Below are positions 1-7,518 of a stretch of 42,633 nucleotides of DNA, in pieces; position 1 is the stretch's first letter; every line of letters begins with the position of its first letter. The position numbers were made by a program, and so were the translations under genes. This DNA is from Olavius sp. associated proteobacterium Delta 1 (GTDB lineage Bacteria > Desulfobacterota > Desulfobacteria > Desulfobacterales > JAFDCJ01), in the NCBI GenBank assembly GCA_902749685.1, contig CACVKW010000908.1, positions 1 through 42,633 of the forward strand. Reading direction: 5' to 3'. Below the pieces are notes generated by a model, which was not told the origin of the DNA, ran no database searches, and saw nothing but the letters and a program-made list of their open reading frames with translations.

Positions 1-96
1 GTACAACCTGATTTCTAAATCACTAATTTCCCGTTTATAACTGCCTGTTTTTATTAAAGGCAGTATTTGATTTTCAAATTATTTTGGACAGCAATG
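1..96 (+). repeat. Terminal inverted repeat, left copy
   Basis: The first 96 bases are the exact reverse complement of the last 96 bases of the window (42538-42633), and the match stops abruptly at both inner edges. The repeat is A+T-rich and contains a small hairpin (arms CTGCCT and AGGCAG). No transposase or integrase gene lies nearby. It may be a dispersed repeat at which an assembly contig ended, or a real pair of inverted repeats flanking the region. Confidence 0.95.
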
Positions 97-192
97 AGCC
101 TCAATGAATGTGTATTCAGACCATCTAAAAATTCAATTAAGTATTATTATTCACACCTCAATATAAATAAAAATTAGGTGCTCAGAGATAAG

Positions 193-969
193 ATGAATTT
201 AGCTATAAATGCAGTAGGAGAAGAATTACAAAGTAGTGCAGATTATTGCAGAACGGAAGGGATAGGAATAGAAATCACGGATTTCGCTTTCCCATGGAAT
301 CTTGATAGTGATCAACAGGAACTGATTGATAAACACATTAGAGCAGTCGAGGGGATACAGCCTATCGTAACTCATGGGCCTTTTTTCGAGCTCAACGTTG
401 TGAGCTTTGATATGGCGATCAAAGATGTATGCAGACAACGGCATAGGGTATCTTTAGATGCAGCAAAAAAAATAGGGGCAGACATTTATGTTGCTCACAC
501 CAATTTTAATCCAATGATTCGTCAGCCCTCTTATCGTGCCAAGTTTGCCAGTCGATTACTTGATTTTTGGCTTCCTTTTGCAGATGATGCCGCCATAAAT
601 AATATTGTTATTGTTTTTGAAAACAATTGGGAAAATAGCCCAGAAATTCATGCAGAAATCGTTAGTAAAGCAAACCATAAGAGTCTTAAAGCCTCATTTG
701 ATAACGGCCATGCACTTGTATTCTCTGGTGTATGTGCTGCCGATTGGATTAAAATGCTTGGCACGGATTTAAATCATTGTCATTTGCATGACAACTTTGG
801 AGAGTTAGATCAGCATAACCCAATTGGCACTGGCAAAGAAGATTGGACAAAGCTAATTAATGCATTACGAAATCATGCACCAAATGCTCTTTTAGTAGTT
901 GAAAGCGACTCCTTGGAGAAAAACAAAATTGGTTTAGATAAATTGCGGAGTTTCTTAAAAACCAATTAA
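193..969 (+). CDS. Sugar phosphate isomerase/epimerase (xylose isomerase-like TIM barrel)
   Basis: This 258-residue protein belongs to the AP-endonuclease-2/xylose-isomerase-like TIM-barrel superfamily, whose members isomerise or epimerise sugars and related polyols at a divalent metal. Visible family motifs in order are HGPF, VAHTN, FENNW (metal-binding Glu), SFDNGHA (Asp and His) and HLHDNFG, followed by IGTGKEDW near the C terminus. The substrate cannot be told from sequence. The ATG at 193 is preferred over an in-frame GTG at 178 because homologues begin near MNLAINA; neither has a strong ribosome-binding site. The gene stands alone and is clearly richer in A+T than its neighbours, so it may have been acquired separately. 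It lies less than 100 bp from the left terminal repeat. Confidence 0.85.
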   Translation: MNLAINAVGEELQSSADYCRTEGIGIEITDFAFPWNLDSDQQELIDKHIRAVEGIQPIVTHGPFFELNVVSFDMAIKDVCRQRHRVSLDAAKKIGADIYVAHTNFNPMIRQPSYRAKFASRLLDFWLPFADDAAINNIVIVFENNWENSPEIHAEIVSKANHKSLKASFDNGHALVFSGVCAADWIKMLGTDLNHCHLHDNFGELDQHNPIGTGKEDWTKLINALRNHAPNALLVVESDSLEKNKIGLDKLRSFLKTN

Positions 970-1253
970 TTGATTGTTTGGAGCATTGTGTTTACTGCGC
1001 AACTGATTGCAAATGAGCCTCCTTTGCCGATATCTGCTTAGAATCTGCAGAAAATTGGGAATTTTGTAATTGCAGGTAAAGTAAAAGAATCTGGACTTTG
1101 GGAGACATTTAAAAAGCTATGATATCATATTGTCAATCGAAGTTTTGATTTACTTTTCAATTTTGTCAACTCAAGTATAGGATAGGGCACTTAAGAACTA
1201 TTAATTGAATCAATTCTTGCCTGTTTTATTTTTTTCGCAAGATCAAGGAAATC
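970..1253. other. Intergenic region, no gene seen
   Basis: This A+T-rich stretch separates the TIM-barrel gene from the 3' end of the liv operon, which points toward it. I see no convincing reading frame, RNA gene or repeat here. A 66-codon minus-strand frame across 1191-1391 runs through the terminator hairpin and overlaps the livF stop, so it is not accepted as a gene. Confidence 0.5.
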
Positions 1254-1291
1254 GAAAAATTGCGCGGAGGCGTACTGATGGTACGCCGCAC
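1254..1291 (-). terminator. Putative intrinsic terminator of the liv operon
   Basis: Read on the minus strand, a hairpin with arms GGCGTAC and GTACGCC around the loop CATCA is extended by a GTGC/GCGC pairing across a small bulge. It is followed by AATTTTT. It lies about 60 nt after the livF stop codon, in the position expected for the end of the operon transcript. Confidence 0.55.
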
Positions 1292-1350
1292 AAGTAATTT
1301 TGAAGATTGACGCGGATATTGCGCGAAAGGGCTGTTGCCAGATCAAAAAT

Positions 1351-2145
1351 TTAGGTGAGCCAACGCTTACGCCGTTTATAGAACTTGGCATCGCGATAGC
1401 TTCGCTTGGTTCCCATTTCCGTCAATCCCAGGTAGAACATCTTGATGTCCTCATTTTCCCTGAGCTTATCGACCGAATCATCCAGGACGATTTTACCGTT
1501 TTCCATTACATAACCATGCTCGGCAATAGAAAGCGCCAGGTGGGCGTTTTGCTCCACCAGTAACATGGTGAGTTTCTGTTCCTGATTGAGTCGTTTGAGA
1601 ATATTAAAAATTTCGGCAACTAAAATCGGGCTCAAGCCAAGCGAAGGTTCGTCGAGCATCATCAGTTTCGTCTGTGCCATCAGGGCACGGCCGATTACCA
1701 GCATTTGCTGCTCGCCGCCTGAAAGGTAGCCCGCCAACCGGTTGCGCAAGGGTTTTAGGGCCGGAAAATAGTGAAACACCATGTCGTAGCGCTCCCGGAT
1801 TTCACTGCGATTTTTGCGGGTTCGGGTGGCGGCAATCAGATTTTCATGAATGGTCAGGTTTTCAAAAACACAGCGGCCTTCCATAACCTGAAAAATTCCC
1901 TGGCGCACAATCTTTTCCGGGTCCATGTCATTAATCCGCCGGCCTAAAAATTCAATCGAGCCGCCGGTAACTTCACCTTCCTCGACCTTTAACAAACCCG
2001 AAATAGCCTTCAGGGTGGTGGTCTTGCCAGCGCCGTTGGCTCCAAGTAGCGCCACGATCTGTCCCTCTTTGACTTCCAGCGAAAGCCCTTTGAGCACCAG
2101 GATAACATCGTCATAAATGACTTCTATATTGTTGACATTCAGCAT
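1351..2145 (-). CDS. livF: ABC transporter ATP-binding protein, LivF type
   Basis: This 264-residue ATPase would power import of a branched-chain amino acid or, in this setting, an aromatic or fatty carboxylate, together with LivG, LivH, LivM and LivK. It shows Walker A GANGAGKT (residues 35-42), the signature LSGGEQQ (141-147) and Walker B LMMLDEP (161-167). The basic C-terminal tail ending RRKRWLT resembles LivF paralogues found in aromatic-acid gene clusters. The start is taken as ATG at 2145, with GAGAG upstream; an in-frame TTG two codons earlier is less likely. It is the last gene of the operon. A 205-bp gap holding a heptad-repeat element separates it from the upstream ligase gene, and a terminator-like hairpin follows it. 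Confidence 0.93.
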   Translation of the reverse strand: MLNVNNIEVIYDDVILVLKGLSLEVKEGQIVALLGANGAGKTTTLKAISGLLKVEEGEVTGGSIEFLGRRINDMDPEKIVRQGIFQVMEGRCVFENLTIHENLIAATRTRKNRSEIRERYDMVFHYFPALKPLRNRLAGYLSGGEQQMLVIGRALMAQTKLMMLDEPSLGLSPILVAEIFNILKRLNQEQKLTMLLVEQNAHLALSIAEHGYVMENGKIVLDDSVDKLRENEDIKMFYLGLTEMGTKRSYRDAKFYKRRKRWLT

Positions 2146-2200
2146 TTTCAAATTCTCTCGAGAACCGTACTAATATTGCTAATCTAAGGTTTATGCCTTA

Positions 2201-2349
2201 GTTGGAAGGTTTCAGGTGTCAGATGAAAACTGCATGGGGCATGGCGCATAGGGCAAAGCGTGCTATGCGGTGTAAACGGTATCTATTTTTAAACGCTATG
2301 CGCCATGCTCTCTGCGCTTTGCCTGACACCTGAAACCCGACACCCGAAT
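2201..2349. repeat. Heptad-periodic inverted intergenic element
   Basis: The interval between the ligase stop and the livF start consists of degenerate 7-nt units, many beginning GG. It has nested perfect arms: 15 bp at 2208-2222 against 2323-2337, and 12 bp at 2240-2251 against 2296-2307. Read on the coding (minus) strand it starts G-rich after the ligase stop and ends C/T-rich, so the transcript could fold into a long imperfect hairpin. The unit GGTTTCA followed by GGTGTCA recurs in the element at 19147-19391. Confidence 0.85.
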
Positions 2350-2350
2350 C

Positions 2351-3925
2351 CTATTTTTGCTGAATCCTCTCCTGCAGCACGAACCGCTGAATTTTGCCTC
2401 CGGCCGTCTTCGGGATAGTATCGACCAACTCGATCCAGCGGGGATATTTATATGCCGCGATGCGGTCCCTGACAAACTGCTGGATGTCTTCCGTCAGGCT
2501 ATCTGTTGGCTGCACTTCGGGATTTAACACCACAAAGGCATAGGGTTTGAATAGCTCGTCTTTGTCCTTGTAACCCACCACGGCACTTTCGGCCACGGCC
2601 GGATGCTGATTGATCGTCTTTTCAACTTCCCCGGGTGCCAGCCATTTGCCCCCGACCCGCAGCATGTCATCACTTCGGCCGCGAAAATAAAAGTAACCAT
2701 CGGCATCCATCAGATAGCGGTCGCCGGTTACAAACCATTCTCCCAACATATTATGGCGGGTTTCTTCCCGCTGATTCCAGTAGGATGACGCAATGGAGCC
2801 ACCGCTAACCATAAGATTTCCGATTTGTCCCGGATTGACCGGGTTATCGTCATCGTCAAGCAGGCGCATTTGATAACCGGCAACAGGCTTGCCGGTACTA
2901 CCGGGCTGCACCTCACCGAACCGGTTGGAAAGAAAAATGTGGCAAATTTCAGTGGACCCGGTGCCTTCCAGGACTTCAACGCCGAATTCTTCCTTGAATC
3001 TGTGATAAATTTCCGGGGATAGAATTTCAGCTGAAGATATACAGGCCCGCAGGCTTTCCACAGGCGGCAGCCCTTGGCCATCATGCAGACATGTTTTTTT
3101 ATAATCAGCCAGAGCACCCAGCAGCGTCGGCACCGTAAAAAAAAGGGTGGGTTTGTATTTTATCAGATCCCCGTAAAACAATTCCGGTTTGGGCGGGTGA
3201 CTGATGAGAACGGTTGTGGCCCCCACCGCAAAGGGAAAGTACACGCCGTTGCCGAGACCGTAGGCGAAAAAGAGAAACGATCCCATGGCCCGATCTTCGG
3301 CCGTCATCCCCAGGATGCCTTTGGCATATGCCTGGGCACAATAAACCATGTGGCTGTGGTGGTGCACGGCCCCCATCGGCTTTTCGGGGTTGCGGCCGCT
3401 GTAAAGCCAGAATGCCGCGTCATCGGACGTGGTTGCGGCCGCCTTAAAATCCGTACCGGCGTTTTCAAGCAGATCATTAAATGACAGATGATTATGATCC
3501 TGTGCCCCGCATACCACAACAGAATTCAAGAAGACGGCCTGATCCAGAATTTTTTCTATTTCCGGTAAAAACACCGGATCGACGATTAAAACCGCAGCCC
3601 GGCTGTCGTTGAGCATATATAAAAAGTCCGGGGCCTTCATCAGGATATTGGTCGGAATAGGCACCGCCCCGGCTTTAATGGCCCCGTAAAAAGAATAGAT
3701 CATCTCCGGGGTATCGCGCAGCAGCAGCATCACCCGGTTTTCCATCCCAACACCGAGTTCGCAAAGGGCATTGGCCACCCGATTGACATTTTCGGCCAGC
3801 AGGCGGTAGGAAATCACCTGGTCCTCATACAAAATGGCCGCCTTATCACCCCGGCCTTCGGCCACATTGCGGTCAACGAAGTATTCAGCGGCATTAAACT
3901 GTCTGGGTAAATTCAGCTCGATCAT
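2351..3925 (-). CDS. Benzoate-CoA ligase family protein (AMP-forming)
   Basis: This 524-residue ANL-superfamily enzyme resembles benzoate- and hydroxybenzoate-CoA ligases, which activate aromatic acids with ATP and CoA. Family marks are FNAAEYFVDRN at the N terminus, FFAYGLGNG, the adenylate-binding GTGSTEICHIFLSNR, the hinge region YFRGRSDDMLRVGGKW, and the catalytic lysine in PKTAGGKIQR near the C terminus. The phosphate-binding loop is unusual: residues 175-185 read YSGRNPEKPMG where the family has YSSGSTGxPKG. The length is unchanged, but the Ser/Thr/Gly pattern and the lysine are lost. It may therefore be slow, altered or non-catalytic. It sits between livK and livF in the importer operon, so its substrate is probably the transported acid. 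It starts at ATG 3925 with only a weak GAG upstream. Confidence 0.9.
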   Translation of the reverse strand: MIELNLPRQFNAAEYFVDRNVAEGRGDKAAILYEDQVISYRLLAENVNRVANALCELGVGMENRVMLLLRDTPEMIYSFYGAIKAGAVPIPTNILMKAPDFLYMLNDSRAAVLIVDPVFLPEIEKILDQAVFLNSVVVCGAQDHNHLSFNDLLENAGTDFKAAATTSDDAAFWLYSGRNPEKPMGAVHHHSHMVYCAQAYAKGILGMTAEDRAMGSFLFFAYGLGNGVYFPFAVGATTVLISHPPKPELFYGDLIKYKPTLFFTVPTLLGALADYKKTCLHDGQGLPPVESLRACISSAEILSPEIYHRFKEEFGVEVLEGTGSTEICHIFLSNRFGEVQPGSTGKPVAGYQMRLLDDDDNPVNPGQIGNLMVSGGSIASSYWNQREETRHNMLGEWFVTGDRYLMDADGYFYFRGRSDDMLRVGGKWLAPGEVEKTINQHPAVAESAVVGYKDKDELFKPYAFVVLNPEVQPTDSLTEDIQQFVRDRIAAYKYPRWIELVDTIPKTAGGKIQRFVLQERIQQK

Positions 3926-3952
3926 TTTCTCGTGTTAACAATTACTTAAATG

Positions 3953-4036
3953 GTTGAGTCAGTGGCCGATTGCCCGTTGTCAGCTGGGATTTGCTTGAAG
4001 CATATTCCCAACAACGGACAACCGACCACTCACAAC
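3953..4036. repeat. Heptad-periodic inverted intergenic element
   Basis: Nineteen-base arms at 3961-3979 and 4012-4030 match as an inverted repeat at 16 of 19 positions. Read on the minus strand after the livK stop, the units step by seven bases (GTTCGTT, GTGAGTG, then GTCGGTT). It fills the gap between livK and the benzoate-CoA-ligase-family gene. Confidence 0.7.
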
Positions 4037-4041
4037 GAACA

Positions 4042-5247
4042 TTACTTGCCGAAGTACTCCATATCCCTCGGCAACTCGATCCAGTCACTGACCGGTTCTA
4101 TCTTGCCATTCTGAACTTGATACATTTTTGCAGCCATGCTGGCGCGATGATCGGTCTTGGTGAAAGTCATCGGTGGCGCCAGACCGCCTGTGCTGAAATT
4201 GCGGAATTTTTCAAAGGCATTCCGAATTCCCGCAGGCGTCAAATCACCCGCCTTATCTGCCTGTCTCAGCGCTTCAGAAACGGAAAGAATGTTCACCCAG
4301 CCTTCGACGTATACGTTGGTACCCATTTCACCCGCGTGCCATTTTTCATGGGATTCGACCACCTTTTTCATGCCGGGAACATCTGCGCCGTATGGAGCTA
4401 TGGGGTGGACCCCATAAGTTCCCTCGGCCGCTCCGCCACTCAAGGTAATCAGGGACTCTTCAAAATTTCGGATATTGGATATAAACTTGGTTTTGAGGCC
4501 TAAGGCTTTGGCATTTTTCAAAATGACGGCCCCATTCATGGCGGTCGACGTGATGTAGGCATAGTCAGGACCAAAGCGGTTCATATTGGTCAACTGAACC
4601 GTTGCATCTTTAGTGGGCCAGTTGATGACCTGATCCGGTCCGATTTCAACACCAATTTTCTTGGCATAATCCTTACCCACGGCCAATATATCCCGGCCAT
4701 ATTTGTTGTCCGGATAGAGGTAGCAGAACTTCGGGTTGCGGCCGGGGTCTTTCCAGGTTGTACGGACCCACTTAAGTGCTATCCGCCCCATGGTCCCGTA
4801 GGAAGGAGAAACAAAGAAGCTGAAGGGCGTTTTGGCGGGATTCTGAAATTTTGATGTAAACGAGGCCGCGATCGTAGCCACCCCATCGGCAACGATCTTC
4901 TTGATCAGGGTCATGGTGGTGCCGGTGGACTGGATATAGAGTCCCAACACTTTTTCCGAATCTACCAGGCGATTGTAACCGGCCACACCGCGCGGGACTT
5001 TGTAGCCGTCATCAATTACGATCAGTTTCAATTCTTTACCGTTGATGCCGCCATGCTCATTGACCCATCGCATGGCATCCAATTGACCCTTGACCTGGTT
5101 CTTGCCCCAGTCGGATGTTGGACCGGAGAGATCGATTAAAACTCCCCATTTAATGGCATCAGCCGCAGCGGCATGATTCGGTAAAGTACCCAGAGATAAG
5201 CTCACAACGATAGCAAAAACAGCAATTACGAGTGAAAATTTTTTCAT
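4042..5247 (-). CDS. livK: Periplasmic ligand-binding protein of a LIV-type ABC importer
   Basis: This 401-residue protein is the extracytoplasmic receptor (type I periplasmic binding fold) that hands the substrate to LivH/LivM. A signal peptide is evident: MKKF, a hydrophobic stretch, and a likely cleavage after the AAA run near residue 32. The mature part opens with the family-typical IKWGVLIDLSGPTSDWG. The start at 5247 is fixed by AAGGAG eight bases upstream; a longer frame to 5319 would overlap livM and bury the signal peptide. The neighbouring CoA ligases suggest a carboxylic acid ligand, possibly aromatic, rather than leucine, but the binding pocket cannot be read from sequence alone. 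Confidence 0.93.
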   Translation of the reverse strand: MKKFSLVIAVFAIVVSLSLGTLPNHAAAADAIKWGVLIDLSGPTSDWGKNQVKGQLDAMRWVNEHGGINGKELKLIVIDDGYKVPRGVAGYNRLVDSEKVLGLYIQSTGTTMTLIKKIVADGVATIAASFTSKFQNPAKTPFSFFVSPSYGTMGRIALKWVRTTWKDPGRNPKFCYLYPDNKYGRDILAVGKDYAKKIGVEIGPDQVINWPTKDATVQLTNMNRFGPDYAYITSTAMNGAVILKNAKALGLKTKFISNIRNFEESLITLSGGAAEGTYGVHPIAPYGADVPGMKKVVESHEKWHAGEMGTNVYVEGWVNILSVSEALRQADKAGDLTPAGIRNAFEKFRNFSTGGLAPPMTFTKTDHRASMAAKMYQVQNGKIEPVSDWIELPRDMEYFGK

Positions 5248-5291
5248 GGTGCGTTCTCCTTTCTTGAAATATTTTATAGGTAGAGAAAATG

Positions 5292-6332
5292 TTAATATGA
5301 AAACGGCCACAGCTTCCAATACGCTTTTATGGTTCGCCAGCGTGCCGCCAGACCATCCGGCTCAAAGATCAGAAAAAGAACGATCACCAGACCAAAAACA
5401 ATTTCCCTGATAGAAACAAACCAGGTGACATGATCCGGAAAGGCCGAATTCAGCGAAGTGGTCACGACCTCGAGGAATCTTTCTAGAATAAACCAGAAGG
5501 CGACGCCGAAAATACCACCCAGAATATGCCCCAACCCGCCGATAATACACATGGCCAGGTAATCGACCGATTGGCCAATAGTAAACGATTCGTGGGTGAT
5601 CACTTCCAGATACTGAGCCACCAAGGCGCCGGCAACACCGGCAAAAAAAGATGCTACGGCAAATGACATTAACCGGTATTTGAAAACATTCACCCCGATA
5701 ACTTCCGCCGCCAGGTAGCGGTCACGAATGGCGACAAACGCACGTCCGGATCGGGAACGAATAATATTTTTTAACACCAGTGTCGCGGCCACCGCCAGAA
5801 TGAGGGTCAGGTAATACAGATGAATTCGATCATCGAAGTGTAAGGGTCCCAAACTGCCGGGATCCACGTACATTCCTTCAACGCCCCCGGTCAGTTTATC
5901 CCAGCGGCGGATGGTAAACTCGATAATAAACTGGGCGGCAATGGTGGCCATGGCCAGGTACAGCCCCCTTAGGCGGAGCGACGGAATGCCGAAAATCATG
6001 CCGATTAAAGCCGCCATGGCACCGGCACAAGCCAGGGAGACACTAAAGGGTACCCCGTGGCTGACAAGGATCGAACTGGTGTAGGCACCGACTCCCATGA
6101 AAGCGGCATGGCCTAAAGAGATCTGCCCGGTGAAACCGGTTAGCAGATTTAATCCATGGCAGGCAATTATCGCAATGCCCACCTCGATCATAGTTGAAAT
6201 CATATACTTGGAGGCAAAGATCGGAAACACGGCACACCCGATCAAAAAGGCGATCAGCCAGATCCGCACAAACCAGGTCTGGAAGATGCGCTCATCCGTG
6301 CGATAATTTTCATGAAATAAACCAGCAGGCAT
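5292..6332 (-). CDS. livM: LIV-type ABC transporter permease, LivM
   Basis: This 346-residue integral membrane protein has many hydrophobic segments and is one of the two permease subunits of the importer. The LivM hallmark GLNLLTGFTGQISLGHAAFM lies at about residues 60-80, and GIPSLRLRGLYLAMATIA marks the conserved cytoplasmic segment. It follows livH across a 295-bp gap occupied by a heptad-repeat element and is followed 44 bp later by livK. The ATG at 6332 has no strong ribosome-binding site, so the exact start is less certain than the identity. Confidence 0.93.
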   Translation of the reverse strand: MPAGLFHENYRTDERIFQTWFVRIWLIAFLIGCAVFPIFASKYMISTMIEVGIAIIACHGLNLLTGFTGQISLGHAAFMGVGAYTSSILVSHGVPFSVSLACAGAMAALIGMIFGIPSLRLRGLYLAMATIAAQFIIEFTIRRWDKLTGGVEGMYVDPGSLGPLHFDDRIHLYYLTLILAVAATLVLKNIIRSRSGRAFVAIRDRYLAAEVIGVNVFKYRLMSFAVASFFAGVAGALVAQYLEVITHESFTIGQSVDYLAMCIIGGLGHILGGIFGVAFWFILERFLEVVTTSLNSAFPDHVTWFVSIREIVFGLVIVLFLIFEPDGLAARWRTIKAYWKLWPFSY

Positions 6333-6398
6333 AGGCGCGCTTCAATCGTAGTTTTCGGTTATTATAAAGTTTACTTTTCTCGGTCTTTGATCTTTGAC

Positions 6399-6627
6399 TC
6401 CAAATGGCGCACGGCGAAAGGCGCACGGCGCACGGTATAAGGTGTAAGGTTGAAGGTTTCAGAACAAATAAGGAATAGATTCCTATTTTACCTTTGAGCT
6501 TTCAGTTCTAAACCTTCAGCCTCCCTGTTGCCTCCCATCCTCTTTCATCCGTCCCGCTATGATCTCACTTCCCAACCTTCCAACTTCAGTTTTTTTCCGC
6601 CTTCCGCATTCCGACTTCCGATTTCAA
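6399..6627. repeat. Large heptad-periodic intergenic element
   Basis: Nearly the whole livH-livM gap is built from 7-nt units. Plus-strand 6403-6460 is a run of about eight heptads beginning GG (GGCGCAC types turning into GGTNTNA types). The other side, about 6575-6620, is a run of TTCC-type heptads. On the coding (minus) strand it begins purine-rich right after the livH stop and ends C/T-rich. Complementary words such as GAAGGTTT and AAACCTTC allow fold-back. Confidence 0.85.
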
Positions 6628-7518
6628 CTAGACTCTTTCTATCTCCTCGATACCAAACAACCCATAAGGCTTAATCATCAATACCACCACCATCACCATA
6701 AATGGAAAAACCTCGTTGATGGCGGGGATATAGGGATCCAGGTAACCGGCAGAGAGAAATTCCAGGATGCCGACAATCAGGCCGCCGATAATGGCACCCA
6801 GAATGCTGTCCAGTCCGCCGAAAATAACAGCCGGCAATACCTTAAGCCCCAGGTGGCTCAGTTCGACTCCCACGCCCCCGATATTGCCGATCAGAATGCC
6901 TCCGATGGAGGAGACCACTGCCGCAATACACCAGCTGATGGCAAACACCCGTTTGACCGAAATACCCATACTCTGGGCCGCGGTTTGGTGGTCCGCCACC
7001 GCCCGCATAAATATGCCGGTCCGGGCATATTTGAAAAATACAGCGAAAAATGTCAGCAGCACCATGGATATTCCCATACTCCACAAATACAGGTAGGTAA
7101 TTTTTACCCCCCACAAATCAATGGGCTGTTCAGGGAATATATTGAACTGGCGAATGTCGTTGCCCCACAGCATGATGACCAGGCCACGCAGGATATAGGT
7201 TAAACCAAGGGTTACCATAATGATGGATATGATCGGCTCACCAATCAGGGGCCGCAGCACCAGTCGCTCAACGGCCAGTCCCAGGATGACCGAAAAAATC
7301 ATGGTCAAAATAAATGATGCAAAAAAATTCAGCCCGAAATCCAGCGTCATCGATAGGCAGATGTAGGCGCCCACCATCATAAACTCGCCCTGGGCCAGAT
7401 TAAGAATAGACGTGGATTTATATATCAAGACAAATCCCAGGGCGACCAGAGCGTATATCGAGCCCATGGAAAGTCCGGTTAATAAAAACTGCATGAAAAT
7501 AAGAAATTCGCTTTGCAC
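6628..7518 (-). CDS. livH: LIV-type ABC transporter permease, LivH
   Basis: This 296-residue polytopic membrane protein is the second permease subunit. It shows LivH signatures: GLSMGSIYALVALGFVLIYK near the N terminus, ILNLAQGEFMMVGAY, and GGIGGILIGNIGG-like glycine-rich helices in the C-terminal half. It starts with GTG at 7518, immediately after the TAA of the upstream acyl-CoA synthetase gene. Its strong ribosome-binding site AAAGGAGG lies inside the end of that gene, so the two are very probably translationally coupled. This ties the acyl-CoA synthetase physically to the transporter. Confidence 0.93.
   Translation of the reverse strand: MQSEFLIFMQFLLTGLSMGSIYALVALGFVLIYKSTSILNLAQGEFMMVGAYICLSMTLDFGLNFFASFILTMIFSVILGLAVERLVLRPLIGEPIISIIMVTLGLTYILRGLVIMLWGNDIRQFNIFPEQPIDLWGVKITYLYLWSMGISMVLLTFFAVFFKYARTGIFMRAVADHQTAAQSMGISVKRVFAISWCIAAVVSSIGGILIGNIGGVGVELSHLGLKVLPAVIFGGLDSILGAIIGGLIVGILEFLSAGYLDPYIPAINEVFPFMVMVVVLMIKPYGLFGIEEIERV

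Noticed and set aside
1191..1391. 66-codon minus-strand frame downstream of livF
   Set aside because: It runs through the terminator-like hairpin, overlaps the livF end and has no ribosome-binding site or recognisable domain.
3370..3403. Frameshift or sequencing error in the ligase phosphate loop
   Set aside because: The altered loop has the normal number of residues and both flanks stay in frame, so substitutions rather than an indel are the simpler reading.
4042..5319. Longer livK start at 5319
   Set aside because: It would overlap livM and place a non-signal sequence before an obvious signal peptide; the ATG at 5247 has an excellent ribosome-binding site.
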